Counted from the stretch's first letter, positions 8,341 through 17,324 are shown. The stretch: DNA of 39,225 nt from an uncultured Crocinitomix sp. (GCA_905478225.1 CAJQHR010000030.1:1-39225), one strand, 5' to 3'. The notes: generated from the letters alone by a model not told the origin. Numbers and translations: made by a program.

Positions 8341-8990
8341 TTTTTTTACTGTTCTTAATGAGCATAAATTGGTCTTTTTCACAAGATCAATCTGCCTATC
8401 AAGTTGCGGTACTCAAATATAAGGGCGGAGGCGATTGGTATTCAAATCCCACTGCATTGCCAAACCTTATGAAATTTTGCAATAAAAATTTAGGTACATC
8501 TATTTCAATAGTTGTGGCGACAGTGGATATAAGCGATCCAGAAATATTTAATTACCCTTTTGTCCATATGACCGGTCATGGCAATGTGGTATTTACTATT
8601 GAGGATGCTGAAAACTTGAGAAATTATTTACTGGGTGGAGGTTTTTTACACGTTGATGATAATTACGGTATGGATCAGTTTATTCGCAAAGAGCTGAAAA
8701 AAGTTTTCCCTGCAATTGATCTGGTTGAATTGCCTAATAATCATCCCATATTTAATCAAACCTATAAATTCCCAAAAGGTTTACCAAAAATTCATGAGCA
8801 TGACGATAAAAACAGCCAAGCTTTTGGAATTGTATATCAAGGTCGCTTAATTTGTCTTTACACTTACGAAACAGATTTAGGAGATGGCTGGGAAGATCCT
8901 GAAGTACATGGAGACAGTCCAGAAAAAAGAACCGAAGCGTTGAGAATGGGCGCAAATATTATTGAATATGTTTTCACAGCGGTTCACTAA
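8313..8990 (+). CDS. DUF4159 domain secreted protein
   Basis: 225 aa with a signal peptide (YSLVFLLFLMSINWSFSQ). The mature part is one DUF4159 domain: KYKGGGDWYSNPTALPNLMKF, FVHMTGHGNVVFTIEDAENL, GGGFLHVDDNYGMDQFIRKE and GRLICLYTYETDLGDGWED. The fold resembles class I glutamine-amidotransferase-like domains without the catalytic triad being obvious. Function is unknown. The start at 8313 overlaps rsmE by 28 bases; an internal ATG (8358) would shorten the signal peptide too much. The following gene begins inside its last codons. Related genes often stand near gliding or gas-vesicle-unrelated envelope operons, so I assign only a periplasmic role. Confidence 0.88.
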   Translation: MSYCKPYSLVFLLFLMSINWSFSQDQSAYQVAVLKYKGGGDWYSNPTALPNLMKFCNKNLGTSISIVVATVDISDPEIFNYPFVHMTGHGNVVFTIEDAENLRNYLLGGGFLHVDDNYGMDQFIRKELKKVFPAIDLVELPNNHPIFNQTYKFPKGLPKIHEHDDKNSQAFGIVYQGRLICLYTYETDLGDGWEDPEVHGDSPEKRTEALRMGANIIEYVFTAVH

Positions 8991-10020
8991 AGCAGCAGCA
9001 ATATCTGTTCTTATTGTTATGTCCTTTGGTGCATATGGCCAAAACGACTCTATCATTCGCCCTGCCTCGCCCTACCGCACCGAATATAATCCTTGGTATA
9101 AATTAACTACGTTTAAACGTGGTTTCCACAATGATACATTAACCAATATCCTTGACGATTTAGAGGCCAAAGAACGTAAGTACTGGACGCGTCTAGATAG
9201 CCTAGAATTTGCTGAAGCGTCTCTACATACCGGCAACATCACGCTTTCTGAGTATTATTTTGATCGCCTTTCACTTGACTACGAAACTGATGGTGATTTT
9301 TGGTGGGATCAAATGTCAATTTACATCATCAATAAAGATTTTGAACTGGGTATTGAGAGCATTCATAAATCAAGCCCGGGAATTTTAGAGTTTTCGAAAA
9401 TTTATTTCCTCGACCGCATTTTGCTGGCCTATATGGCCAATGAAAAAAATAGCAAATGGTATAAAACCGGAAATGTCTTTAATTGGGAAGTGGATTCTAC
9501 ATTGTTCGATTTAGATAAAAAAAGTCAGCGTTTTCAAGAAGAGGTAATCGATCCATTGAAAAATTTAGATTTTGTCTTAAAAGAGCTCATTCATTTTATT
9601 CATGAAGATGATCCAGTGATCTCAAAAGCTTGTTTTGAAATGGGCATTATATTTGAAAATTACATTTCACTTACCCAAGCTTATATATCCTATAGTTTAG
9701 GTCGACAATACAACAAATCAGATAAAGAACTCTTAAAGAGTGTAAAGGCGGTAAAAGTTCGAATAACAGAAAAAAAATATAAAATCCCAAATTTCAGAAA
9801 GTACTTCCCAAAAATTAAAGAATGGCGTTTTGATTATGAAGTTCTAAAGGAAAAAACGTACTTACAACAAACCGATACTATTCCTGCTGTGAGACCAGTA
9901 CTAATGGTGCCAACTGATGAAGTAGAGCTCCCTTTTAGAACTTCAGAATTAATTGTCGTAATTGGAATTTTCCTTTTATTTATACTCGTATTGCTTTTCT
10001 TAAAAACTAAAAAATCATGA
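8968..10020 (+). CDS. Unknown secreted, C-terminally membrane-anchored protein
   Basis: 350 aa from the ATG at 8968; a TTG six bases upstream is also in frame. A signal peptide (AAAISVLIVMSFGAYGQ) is followed by a mainly helical body, and a C-terminal membrane helix ends in lysines (LIVVIGIFLLFILVLLFLKTKKS). The body has tetratricopeptide-like helix pairs (LDDLEAKERKYWTRLDSLEF, ACFEMGIIFENYISLTQAYI), but I cannot assign a named family. It overlaps the DUF4159 stop and the next gene's start by a few bases, so the three secreted products are co-translated and may act together in the periplasm. Confidence 0.75.
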   Translation: MFSQRFTKAAAISVLIVMSFGAYGQNDSIIRPASPYRTEYNPWYKLTTFKRGFHNDTLTNILDDLEAKERKYWTRLDSLEFAEASLHTGNITLSEYYFDRLSLDYETDGDFWWDQMSIYIINKDFELGIESIHKSSPGILEFSKIYFLDRILLAYMANEKNSKWYKTGNVFNWEVDSTLFDLDKKSQRFQEEVIDPLKNLDFVLKELIHFIHEDDPVISKACFEMGIIFENYISLTQAYISYSLGRQYNKSDKELLKSVKAVKVRITEKKYKIPNFRKYFPKIKEWRFDYEVLKEKTYLQQTDTIPAVRPVLMVPTDEVELPFRTSELIVVIGIFLLFILVLLFLKTKKS

Positions 10021-10481
10021 AAATGAAATTATATCTTTTATCCGCGCTTACAGTCTTTGGACTTATGATCAGTTGCTCTAATGCTAAAGAATTAGAACCA
10101 GATGTTGAAACTGATATTAACCCACCTCAAGAAGAAAACGTGATCGACGGAATTCTAGTAACTGATATGGGAGCCTATAGTTCTGATCCACTTGGGATTT
10201 TAAACGTTGTCGTTGAAAAGGACTTAATGCGTGTAACAGTGAAATACAGTGGCGGATGTCAAGAGCATGGTTTTGAATTAGTCGGGCTTAAAATGATTTC
10301 TAAATCGATTCCCCCGCAGCGGTCAATTAAAATTTTCCACACCGCCAATGGAGATGACTGTAGAGAACTAATTGAAGAAACAATAGTTTTTGATATTTCA
10401 ACTTTTGCCATAGGAAATGGTGAGGTTACCTTGCATCTTGACGGCTGGGGAACGCCACTTTCCTATCTGCCCGCACAGTAA
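10017..10481 (+). CDS. Small lipoprotein of unknown function
   Basis: 154 aa. The N-terminus MKMKLYLLSALTVFGLMISC ends in a lipobox, predicting acylation at Cys20. An acidic linker (EPDVETDINPPQEEN) precedes a compact beta-rich domain with two Cys residues (CQEHGFELV, GDDCREL) that could form a disulfide. The ATG overlaps the upstream stop (ATGA); a second in-frame ATG lies two codons on. Related proteins seem widespread in Flavobacteriales without a known role. Confidence 0.75.
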   Translation: MKMKLYLLSALTVFGLMISCSNAKELEPDVETDINPPQEENVIDGILVTDMGAYSSDPLGILNVVVEKDLMRVTVKYSGGCQEHGFELVGLKMISKSIPPQRSIKIFHTANGDDCRELIEETIVFDISTFAIGNGEVTLHLDGWGTPLSYLPAQ

Positions 10482-10491
10482 AAAAGACCAA

Positions 10492-11466
10492 TTATTTTTG
10501 GTGATACAATTGAGCGAAATCTTTCGCGAAGTAAGTTAGAATGACGTCTGCTCCTGCCCTTTTAAGACTTAGAAGCATCTCTGGCATGGCTAAATTATAA
10601 TCAAGCCAACCTTTTTCACACGCAGCCATTAGCATGGCATACTCACCACTTACATTGTAGGCCGCAATGGGTAAATTGCTATGCTGCTTCAGCGCATGAA
10701 TGACATCCATATAACACAATGCTGGCTTTACCATTAAAAAATCGGCACCTTCTGCTGTATCCAGATCTGCCTCAATTAACGCCTCCGTCTTGTTAGCCGG
10801 ATTCATTTGATAAGTCTTTTTATCACCCGCTTTTGGCGCAGAATACAAGGCCTGTCGAAATGGTCCGTAAAACGCACTAGCATATTTGGCAGTGTATGAC
10901 ATGATTGAAGTATTCAAAAAGCCTTTGCTATCCAGGACATCCCGAATAAATCCAACTCTTCCATCCATCATATCTGAAGGACCTATAATGTCTATTCCTG
11001 CTTGTGCCTGAGCTAAGGCCATATCGCCTAAAATTGGCAACGTACGGTCATTTAAAATCTCTCCGTTTTCAACATAACCATCATGCCCGTCTGAGCTATA
11101 AGGATCCATTGCAACGTCACTCATCAAAATGATTTGCGGAAATTTTTGTTTTAATTGACGAATGGCTTCAAGATAAAAGTTTGCCGCATTCACTGAATAG
11201 GACGCTGTTTTATCTTTGTATTTTTCAGGGACCGCTGGAAATAGCACAAAACTGCAAATCCCAACCGCAACTGAAGCTTCAACCTCAAGAAATAAATCAT
11301 TCAAATTCATGCGAAAAATCCCGGGTAAAGAATCAATCGCTTGTTTTTCTAAATCCCCCTCTAATAAGAATAATGGATAGATCAAGTTAGCGGGGCGTAG
11401 CACCGTTTCTTCGACCATCTTTCGAATCAACTCATTTTTTCTATTTCTTCTCGGTCTAACACGCAT
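10492..11466 (-). CDS. hemB: Delta-aminolevulinic acid dehydratase (porphobilinogen synthase)
   Basis: 324 aa, full length. It condenses two 5-aminolevulinate molecules to porphobilinogen in haem synthesis. The Schiff-base lysines are in YTAKYASAFYGPFR (K194) and FLMVKPALCY (K247). The metal loop reads SDVAMDPYSSDGHDG (116-130): the three zinc cysteines of the E. coli type are replaced by Ala and Asp, so this is the Mg-dependent, Asp-rich class. It stands alone and is convergent with the lipoprotein gene, only 10 bases away. Confidence 0.97.
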   Translation of the reverse strand: MRVRPRRNRKNELIRKMVEETVLRPANLIYPLFLLEGDLEKQAIDSLPGIFRMNLNDLFLEVEASVAVGICSFVLFPAVPEKYKDKTASYSVNAANFYLEAIRQLKQKFPQIILMSDVAMDPYSSDGHDGYVENGEILNDRTLPILGDMALAQAQAGIDIIGPSDMMDGRVGFIRDVLDSKGFLNTSIMSYTAKYASAFYGPFRQALYSAPKAGDKKTYQMNPANKTEALIEADLDTAEGADFLMVKPALCYMDVIHALKQHSNLPIAAYNVSGEYAMLMAACEKGWLDYNLAMPEMLLSLKRAGADVILTYFAKDFAQLYHQK

Positions 11467-11482
11467 CTCATTTAATTTTTCA

Positions 11483-11490
11483 CAAAATTA
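11483..11490 (-). promoter_or_regulatory. -7 element for hemB
   Basis: Minus-strand TAATTTTG, a full TAnnTTTG match, 17 bases above the hemB ATG at 11466. Confidence 0.45.
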
Positions 11491-11601
11491 GGATTAAACT
11501 CGAAATATGCGGTAATCAGGTTCACTAAACTGTTAGTAACTTTCTTCATTTTTTTTCCCCTTATAAGCCCATATTTATTCCTGAAAATCGAATTATTTTT
11601 T

Positions 11602-11609
11602 TAGTTTTG
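11602..11609 (+). promoter_or_regulatory. -7 element for the lipoprotein/ABC transporter operon
   Basis: TAGTTTTG, a full TAnnTTTG match, 15 bases before the ATG at 11625. The three genes 11625-16084 follow with gaps of 2 and 12 bases, so this is likely the operon promoter. Confidence 0.5.
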
Positions 11610-11624
11610 AATTAAATTAGCGCT

Positions 11625-12536
11625 ATGAATTTTGCCTATAAACTTATTTTACCAATAATTCTTGTCTTTGTCATTGTTTCCTGTGGTGGAGACGTGGACA
11701 TTCCACCTGTTGATACTGATGCAGATGAATTAGTTATTGTGACCGACGAGGTGTTGGATTCAGCACAATCTATGAATACCAATATTAATGGTAAAATATT
11801 CAGTATCCCCTCACCTATTCAAATGGTGTCACTACTAAAAAGTCAAGATGATGTATTCAATGAATCTGTATTGACAGACCCAAAAAATGTTGAAAATTTC
11901 ACAACCACATTTAAACGTGCCATTAATATGGGTGTTTATGGTGCTGACTTAGGTTACGCTACAATATATGAGAAAAATATGCAAGCTGTTTCATATCTTG
12001 GTTCTGTCGACAAATTATCAGCTGAGCTAGGAATTTCGGGGGCTTTTGATGCTGACTTAGTATCACGCTTCATTGAAAATGGAAACAATCAAGACTCTAT
12101 GTTAGTCATAATGTCGGAAGGTTATCGAAAAGGGGATCAATTCCTCAAAGACAATGAACAACATGATGTTGCTTCTTTAATTCTCACTGGTGGATGGATA
12201 GAGTCACTTTATTTTGCAACTACAATTTTTGAAAAAACAGAAGATCAAGAAATTGCAAATCGAATCGGTGAGCAAAAAACGGCATTGAAAACCATTATCG
12301 AATTGCTGACAGATTTTAACACTGAAGGAACTTACACAAAATTGATTGATGATTTAAAAGATTTGAAAACTGATTTCGACCAAATTAAATTTAATTATCA
12401 GTATAGAGCTCCAGTAACTATGCCTGAAAAGTTTCAGACCAATATCAAAAGTAAATCATCTGTGCAAGTTGATGAAGAAGTTTTGAATAGTATTATTACA
12501 AAAGTTGACGCAATCAGAAACGAATTAATCGGATAA
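11625..12536 (+). CDS. Lipoprotein of unknown function, first in ABC transporter operon
   Basis: 303 aa. The signal ends in a lipobox (VFVIVSCGG, acylation near Cys20), then an Asp-rich linker. The rest is predicted all-helical (YEKNMQAVSYLGSVDKLSAEL, ILTGGWIESLYFATTIFEKT). I recognise it as a type found in Bacteroidota next to large ABC transporter genes, but no function is known to me. It is separated by 2 bases from the next gene, which is 12 bases before the ABCG-type transporter. I infer a periplasmic partner of that transporter. Confidence 0.8.
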   Translation: MNFAYKLILPIILVFVIVSCGGDVDIPPVDTDADELVIVTDEVLDSAQSMNTNINGKIFSIPSPIQMVSLLKSQDDVFNESVLTDPKNVENFTTTFKRAINMGVYGADLGYATIYEKNMQAVSYLGSVDKLSAELGISGAFDADLVSRFIENGNNQDSMLVIMSEGYRKGDQFLKDNEQHDVASLILTGGWIESLYFATTIFEKTEDQEIANRIGEQKTALKTIIELLTDFNTEGTYTKLIDDLKDLKTDFDQIKFNYQYRAPVTMPEKFQTNIKSKSSVQVDEEVLNSIITKVDAIRNELIG

Positions 12537-12538
12537 AA

Positions 12539-12970
12539 ATGAAAAAACTAATCGGAATATTTACCTTATTGTTTGTGTCTGGTATAATCAATGCTCAAGA
12601 GTGCGATTCTTTAGCGAATGTTTGCTATAAGCATCTTTCTGCAGATGCGAGTGTTGGAAAAGTATTTATCTCTGACGGTCAGGTCTATAAGGCGTTTGTG
12701 GATGCAGAACAAGCCGCGGAATTCAAAGTTACGCTTTATGGTGGTTCATTATATCGTATAGCCGCAACTGCAGGAGAAAAAGACAATTATGTGATTTTTA
12801 ATGTGTATGATAAGGAAAGAAATTTACTTTTTTCAAATGGAGACTTTAAAAACAAACCCTATTGGGACTTCAAAGTTGACAATACACTTGATTGTTATAT
12901 TGAAGCATATTTGGACATTGATAAAAAAGTTTCGGGTTGTATTGTTGTACTTCTCGGTTTTCAAAAATAA
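12539..12970 (+). CDS. Small secreted protein of unknown function
   Basis: 143 aa with a signal peptide (LIGIFTLLFVSGIINAQ). The mature part is a beta-rich domain (FKVTLYGGSLYRIAATAGEK, VIFNVYDKERNLLFSNG) with four Cys, two of them near the N-terminus (ECDSLANVC). It sits between the lipoprotein and the ABC transporter with short gaps, so it is probably a periplasmic component of the same system. Confidence 0.75.
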   Translation: MKKLIGIFTLLFVSGIINAQECDSLANVCYKHLSADASVGKVFISDGQVYKAFVDAEQAAEFKVTLYGGSLYRIAATAGEKDNYVIFNVYDKERNLLFSNGDFKNKPYWDFKVDNTLDCYIEAYLDIDKKVSGCIVVLLGFQK

Positions 12971-12982
12971 GCTATCGCTTAA

Positions 12983-15900
12983 ATGAGTCAAAGGATACTA
13001 AAAGCACTCATGCAACTCTTCGCAATCATTGCGAGAGTTGATGAAGAAATTGATATACTCAACCCTGTTACACAAGGTGCGGGTCGTAATATCGTGCAAT
13101 CCTTTCTCAAACAAGAAATCGGCTCTGCTGCAGTTGAGGAATACTTGAAGTTGTTTGATGAATTCTTAATTGCGTACCAAGGTAAATCCACAAAAAAAGA
13201 CGGCAGGAGAAAGAAAACCTCTGTTCATTCAGTTAAAGTATTAAGAATTTGTACCCAAATTAACGAGGAATTAGCACAACGTCAAAAGATGATTGTGCTA
13301 GTGCGAATTTTGGAATTCATTAACGCCAACGAAATTGTTAATGACCAGGAGCTTGAATTTGCTGCTATAGTGGCAGATACGTTCAACGTTTCAATTGATG
13401 AGTACAATGAAATTAGAAGTTTTGTTGAAGCACCAGTTGAAAGAATTATTGATGAAACAAACCTCTTGTACATCACTTCTAAAAGTGAAGAGTCGTTTAA
13501 AAAAGCGAAACATATCTATTCTGGGGGCATTGAAGGTCAAATTCGTGTTTTAAAAATTCAAAGCGTTAATTTTCACTTTTTCAAGTATTTAGGAAAAGTC
13601 GATTTAAATTTAAATGGACAATCTGTTCGACCTTACCGACATTTAATTCTGAATCAAGGAAGTTCCATTCGATCTTCTAAAGTTGCTCCAATCTATTACA
13701 GTGATATTATAGGACAATTCCTTTCGGATAAAACACAAACAAAAATTGTATTCAAGGCTGATAATGTCGTGTACAAATTTAAAAGCGGAAAAATAGGCTT
13801 ACAGAATTTTAATATCGCTGAAGAATCTGGATCGCTATTAGGGATAATGGGCGGTTCTGGTGCTGGCAAGTCTACACTATTAAATGTTTTAAATGGAAAT
13901 TATACTCCTACTGAAGGAGCTGTGACAATCAATGGTGTTGACATTCATCATGACAAGGGACAAATCGAGGGTGTAATTGGTTATGTTTCTCAAGATGATC
14001 TTTTGATAGAGGAATTAAGTGTTTATCAAAACCTCTTTTATAACGCCAAACTTTGTTTTGGTAGCCTTAATGATCGTGTTATCGCGAAAAAAGTGTTATC
14101 GCTTTTAATGTCATTAGGTCTATATGAAACGCGTGACTTAAAAGTTGGCAGTCCATTAGAAAAAACGATTTCTGGTGGACAACGAAAAAGATTAAATATT
14201 GCACTTGAGCTAATTCGAGAACCTTCAGTTTTATTTGTAGATGAACCAACTTCTGGTCTTTCTTCGCGTGATTCTGAAAATATCATGGATCTTTTAAAAG
14301 AATTAGCATTAAAGGGAAAACTCATTTTTGTTGTAATTCACCAACCTTCGTCTGACATTTTCAAAATGTTTGACAAATTGTTGATTTTAGATGTGGGAGG
14401 ATATCCTATTTATAACGGTAATCCAGTGGATGCAGTAATGTATTTTAAAGACCTCATTGATCACGCTAAAAGTAATGAAAGTGAATGCCATGTCTGTGGT
14501 AATGTTAATCCTGAACAGATTTTTAATATAATAGAATCAAAGGTTGTTGACGAATACGGTACTTTGACCCAATTCCGAAAAGTGTCGTCTGAAGAGTGGA
14601 ACGGGCATTATTTGGAGCTGCTTGAAAAAGACCCCAATCTAATTGAAAGTGATGAAGAAATTCCTGAAAGCACCTTCAAAAAACCGAACATTTTCAAGCA
14701 ACTTGGTGTCTTCTTCACACGAGACGTATTATCTAAGTTGACGAATAAGCAGTACATGATTATTAACCTCCTTGAGGCACCAGTACTCGCTTTTGTGCTT
14801 TCATTTTTTGTTAAGTTCTACAATAGCAGCGCTGGGGACACCTATACGTTTAATGATAATCAAAACATACCACCATTCTTATTCATTGCAGTAATAGTCG
14901 CACTTTTCATTGGTTTAACAGTTGCGGCCGAAGAAATTATTAAAGACCAAAAAATCTTAAAACGTGAATCCTTTTTGAATCTGAGTAGGAGTTCTTATTT
15001 AGTGTCCAAAATTTCAATCATGTTTATGATATCTGCTGTGCAAATACTTTTATTTGTGTTAATCGGTAATTATATTCTAGAAATTAAAGGTATGTGGCTA
15101 GAGTATTGGCTCATCTTATTTAGTCTCTCTTGTTTCGCTAACTTACTAGGCCTAAACATCTCCGCAAGTTTCAATTCCGTAAAAGTTATTTATATTCTAA
15201 TTCCGATTTTGATTATTCCTCAACTTCTTTTTAGCGGAGTGATCGTGAAATTTGACAAGTTACACCCGTATTTTGGAGACGAAAGTGCGGTTCCGCTTAT
15301 TGGTAATGTTATGGCATCACGCTGGGCGTATGAAGCTTTATCCGTAACACAATATAAAGATAACGAGTATAACGAGGTTTTCTTTGAACTTGAAAAAAAT
15401 AAAAGCTTTGCTACTTGGAAGAAAGATTATTGGCTGCAAGAAATGACGGCTAAATTAGATTTTGTTAAAACAAATTTCGATAATCCAGAAAAAAAGACTG
15501 AAGTAGATGAAGCTTTCCAGATTCTAAGAGCTGAAATTGCTCGCGAACATAACTTCATTCAGAATGTTAAATGCGAGGGGTGCATTGAAGGTTTAAGTAG
15601 TGAAAGTTACTCAGAAGCCACCTATACGGATGTCAAAGATTATATTACCATTCTAAAAACGCATTATAAATCTATCGCCGATAAAAACAGAAAGAAAATT
15701 GACGATAAAACACAAGAAATAATTGAAAAATACGATAAGGACACCTATTTAGAATGGATGAATAACAACAGCAATGAGGCGCTTAAACAATTTGTGACAA
15801 ACAAAACGGACTTGAGTAAACTTGTTGTGTCGGGAGATCGTTTGATTCAGAAATCTGATCCAATTTATTTAGACCCTTATGACGTCGGTTTTTTCGGTGC

Positions 15901-16084
15901 TCATTTTTATGCACCGCGTAAAAAACTGTTTGGCAGTTACATTAGCACATTTGCTGGAAACCTCCTTGTAATATGGGGTATGTCAATATTTTTGATTCTT
16001 ACATTGTATTACGATTTGTTGAAGAAAACACTTGACGGAATGGAAAAACTATTCTCTCGATTAAGTTTCAAAGGCGATCAATAA
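12983..16084 (+). CDS. Large ABCG-type ABC transporter with TerB-like N-terminal domain
   Basis: 1033 aa. Residues ~1-150 are helical and resemble a TerB-like domain (LFAIIARVDEEID, LEFINANEIVNDQELEFAAIVAD). Residues ~175-275 form a beta-rich linker domain. The ATPase follows: Walker A GIMGGSGAGKST (287-298), signature ISGGQRKRLNIALEL (from ~396) and Walker B VLFVDEPTSGLSS (~416). An ABC-2 membrane domain (from ~600; AFVLSFFVKFY, AVIVALFIGLTVAAEE, ILIIPQLLFSGVIVKF) carries a large soluble insertion (~800-960) before a final helix. The ATPase-first order is that of ABCG half-transporters, which work as dimers. A CHVCGNV pair (~506) and CEGC (~863) are further Cys pairs. The substrate is unknown; upstream lipoprotein and secreted protein suggest envelope lipid or protein handling. 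Confidence 0.88.
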   Translation: MSQRILKALMQLFAIIARVDEEIDILNPVTQGAGRNIVQSFLKQEIGSAAVEEYLKLFDEFLIAYQGKSTKKDGRRKKTSVHSVKVLRICTQINEELAQRQKMIVLVRILEFINANEIVNDQELEFAAIVADTFNVSIDEYNEIRSFVEAPVERIIDETNLLYITSKSEESFKKAKHIYSGGIEGQIRVLKIQSVNFHFFKYLGKVDLNLNGQSVRPYRHLILNQGSSIRSSKVAPIYYSDIIGQFLSDKTQTKIVFKADNVVYKFKSGKIGLQNFNIAEESGSLLGIMGGSGAGKSTLLNVLNGNYTPTEGAVTINGVDIHHDKGQIEGVIGYVSQDDLLIEELSVYQNLFYNAKLCFGSLNDRVIAKKVLSLLMSLGLYETRDLKVGSPLEKTISGGQRKRLNIALELIREPSVLFVDEPTSGLSSRDSENIMDLLKELALKGKLIFVVIHQPSSDIFKMFDKLLILDVGGYPIYNGNPVDAVMYFKDLIDHAKSNESECHVCGNVNPEQIFNIIESKVVDEYGTLTQFRKVSSEEWNGHYLELLEKDPNLIESDEEIPESTFKKPNIFKQLGVFFTRDVLSKLTNKQYMIINLLEAPVLAFVLSFFVKFYNSSAGDTYTFNDNQNIPPFLFIAVIVALFIGLTVAAEEIIKDQKILKRESFLNLSRSSYLVSKISIMFMISAVQILLFVLIGNYILEIKGMWLEYWLILFSLSCFANLLGLNISASFNSVKVIYILIPILIIPQLLFSGVIVKFDKLHPYFGDESAVPLIGNVMASRWAYEALSVTQYKDNEYNEVFFELEKNKSFATWKKDYWLQEMTAKLDFVKTNFDNPEKKTEVDEAFQILRAEIAREHNFIQNVKCEGCIEGLSSESYSEATYTDVKDYITILKTHYKSIADKNRKKIDDKTQEIIEKYDKDTYLEWMNNNSNEALKQFVTNKTDLSKLVVSGDRLIQKSDPIYLDPYDVGFFGAHFYAPRKKLFGSYISTFAGNLLVIWGMSIFLILTLYYDLLKKTLDGMEKLFSRLSFKGDQ

Positions 16085-16134
16085 ATTCCTTCTATTTTTT
16101 TTATCTGATTGCATTTTAATTCTAAAAAATGACT

Positions 16135-16142
16135 TATATTTG
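16135..16142 (+). promoter_or_regulatory. -7 element for tRNA-His
   Basis: TATATTTG, a full TAnnTTTG match, 44 bases before the tRNA and after the ABC transporter stop. Confidence 0.45.
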
Positions 16143-16185
16143 CCAACCCTTACGCAGAATAATGATTTTGTCAGGGACTTAAAAT

Positions 16186-16261
16186 GGTGGTTGTAGCTCA
16201 GTTGGTTAGAGCATCGGTTTGTGGTACCGAGGGTCGCGGGTTCGAATCCCGTCTTCCACCC
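16186..16261 (+). tRNA. tRNA-His (anticodon GTG)
   Basis: All arms are visible. The anticodon stem TCGGT/ACCGA encloses the loop TTGTGGT with anticodon GTG. The T arm is GCGGG-TTCGAAT-CCCGT. The extra G at position -1 (16186) faces C73, the identity element of tRNA-His. The acceptor stem pairs except at two adjacent T-T positions (5-68 and 6-67). No CCA end is encoded. A strong terminator follows at once, so it is a single-tRNA transcription unit. Confidence 0.93.
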
Positions 16262-16263
16262 GG

Positions 16264-16296
16264 AAAAAACCGATTCAGAAATGAATCGGTTTTTTT
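16264..16296 (+). terminator. Intrinsic terminator after tRNA-His
   Basis: A perfect 9-bp stem (ACCGATTCA / TGAATCGGT) with loop GAAA, flanked by A-run and T-run that extend the pairing. The T-run of six or more follows. It ends the tRNA transcript; the A-run makes it potentially bidirectional. Confidence 0.85.
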
Positions 16297-16441
16297 GTTT
16301 AACCTCCTATTTAGCCGCAGACTTGGTAAAGGGTTCAGCTATTATTGTAGTATATGAAAATGGATGGGAAAAAACTATATCCATAGCACTGATTCGCCTA
16401 AAACAACCCCTTTTTAGCTGCAACAGGTTAGAATCTAAAAA

Positions 16442-16705
16442 ATGTTGAATAAAATTGATTCCATTTCTATTGCTTCTTATTCTCACAACAGAACGACTTT
16501 CGGTTATAAAAGAGACGGCTTGGGTAAGTATTCTTATGTTGTATATGACACAATTCCGGTAGAAAATCAAAATGCCGATTATTGGATGTGCAGCTCCATT
16601 TTTTTTCGAGATAATGTAGTTTTCGAATATGGGAGCGGTGCAATAGGGTCGCTTTGTTTCCCTGATAAGTTTATGAATAAATCTGAAGGGAATAATGAAA
16701 AATAA
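16442..16705 (+). CDS. Small hypothetical protein
   Basis: 87 aa, no signal peptide and no recognised family. The sequence (SISIASYSHNRTTFGYKRDG, KYSYVVYDTIPVENQN) looks like a soluble beta-rich fragment. The frame is closed by a TAA two codons before the ATG, so it cannot be longer. The next gene's ATG lies 11 bases before its stop, which supports translation on this strand. The 145 bases between the tRNA terminator and this ATG show no recognisable gene, so the gene may be a truncated remnant of a longer one. Confidence 0.45.
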   Translation: MLNKIDSISIASYSHNRTTFGYKRDGLGKYSYVVYDTIPVENQNADYWMCSSIFFRDNVVFEYGSGAIGSLCFPDKFMNKSEGNNEK

Positions 16706-17123
16706 AACCGGCATTATCTTCAGATCAATATTCAGAATTTCGGTAATTCCGATACTCGTATTTTTTACATCAGCTTATCTCGTACTTCAGCTAATCGATC
16801 CTGGATTTATAAATGGAGGTTGCTTAGCTTACCCAGAAAACAGCAGTGAAAATTTTCTATACGCTTCCTACCTCCTATTCTATTATGTCTGTTTCACACC
16901 ATTGCTATTACTGAATTTTAGTCAAATCATTACTCAATCCAAAATCGCACGAATTGCGATTCTATTAACTCCTATAACTCCAATTTTATGGTGGCTTTTA
17001 ATTGCTACTTACCAATATTATCGATACGAGGGAAGAGTGTACCTATATGTGGCAATTACAGCCCTATTAACAGCGATAATCATAATTTGGAATACAAAAA
17101 AGGTCCATTCAGAATTGAATTAA
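16695..17123 (+). CDS. Small integral membrane protein of unknown function
   Basis: 142 aa with four predicted membrane helices: ISVIPILVFFTSAYLVLQLI, ASYLLFYYVCFTPLLLLNF, IARIAILLTPITPILWWLLI and YLYVAITALLTAIIIIW. The starting ATG overlaps the preceding small gene by 11 bases, suggesting coupling. No family is recognised. The 215 bases after it, up to the propeller gene, hold only the promoter candidate at 17325. Confidence 0.6.
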   Translation: MKNKTGIIFRSIFRISVIPILVFFTSAYLVLQLIDPGFINGGCLAYPENSSENFLYASYLLFYYVCFTPLLLLNFSQIITQSKIARIAILLTPITPILWWLLIATYQYYRYEGRVYLYVAITALLTAIIIIWNTKKVHSELN

Positions 17124-17324
17124 TTCCATTTAATCTCAACAGCTATGGTGCTCTTATTCGAAATTAAATGGAATAAATAAAATTCGCTCAGAGTTTTGAT
17201 ATCTTTAGAAAATAAATCCGTATTAGTTTGATTTTAAAACCGCAAATCCATCAATTTTGCTGGCAAAAAATAAGTTAATCCTCAGATTTTGGGACAAATT
17301 GGTGCAAACCTTAGCGCCAAGTTT

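Noticed and set aside
10485-10503. Terminator between the lipoprotein gene and hemB
   Set aside because: ACCAA/TTGGT arms with an AT loop form only a 5-bp stem; too weak to call.
16307-16714. 135-codon open frame on the minus strand
   Set aside because: It covers the tRNA-distal region antisense to two coupled plus-strand genes, has no recognisable features and overlaps a better supported start.
16262-17123. Integrated element using tRNA-His as attachment site
   Set aside because: No copy of the tRNA 3' end is visible downstream, and there is no integrase gene; a terminator follows the tRNA directly.
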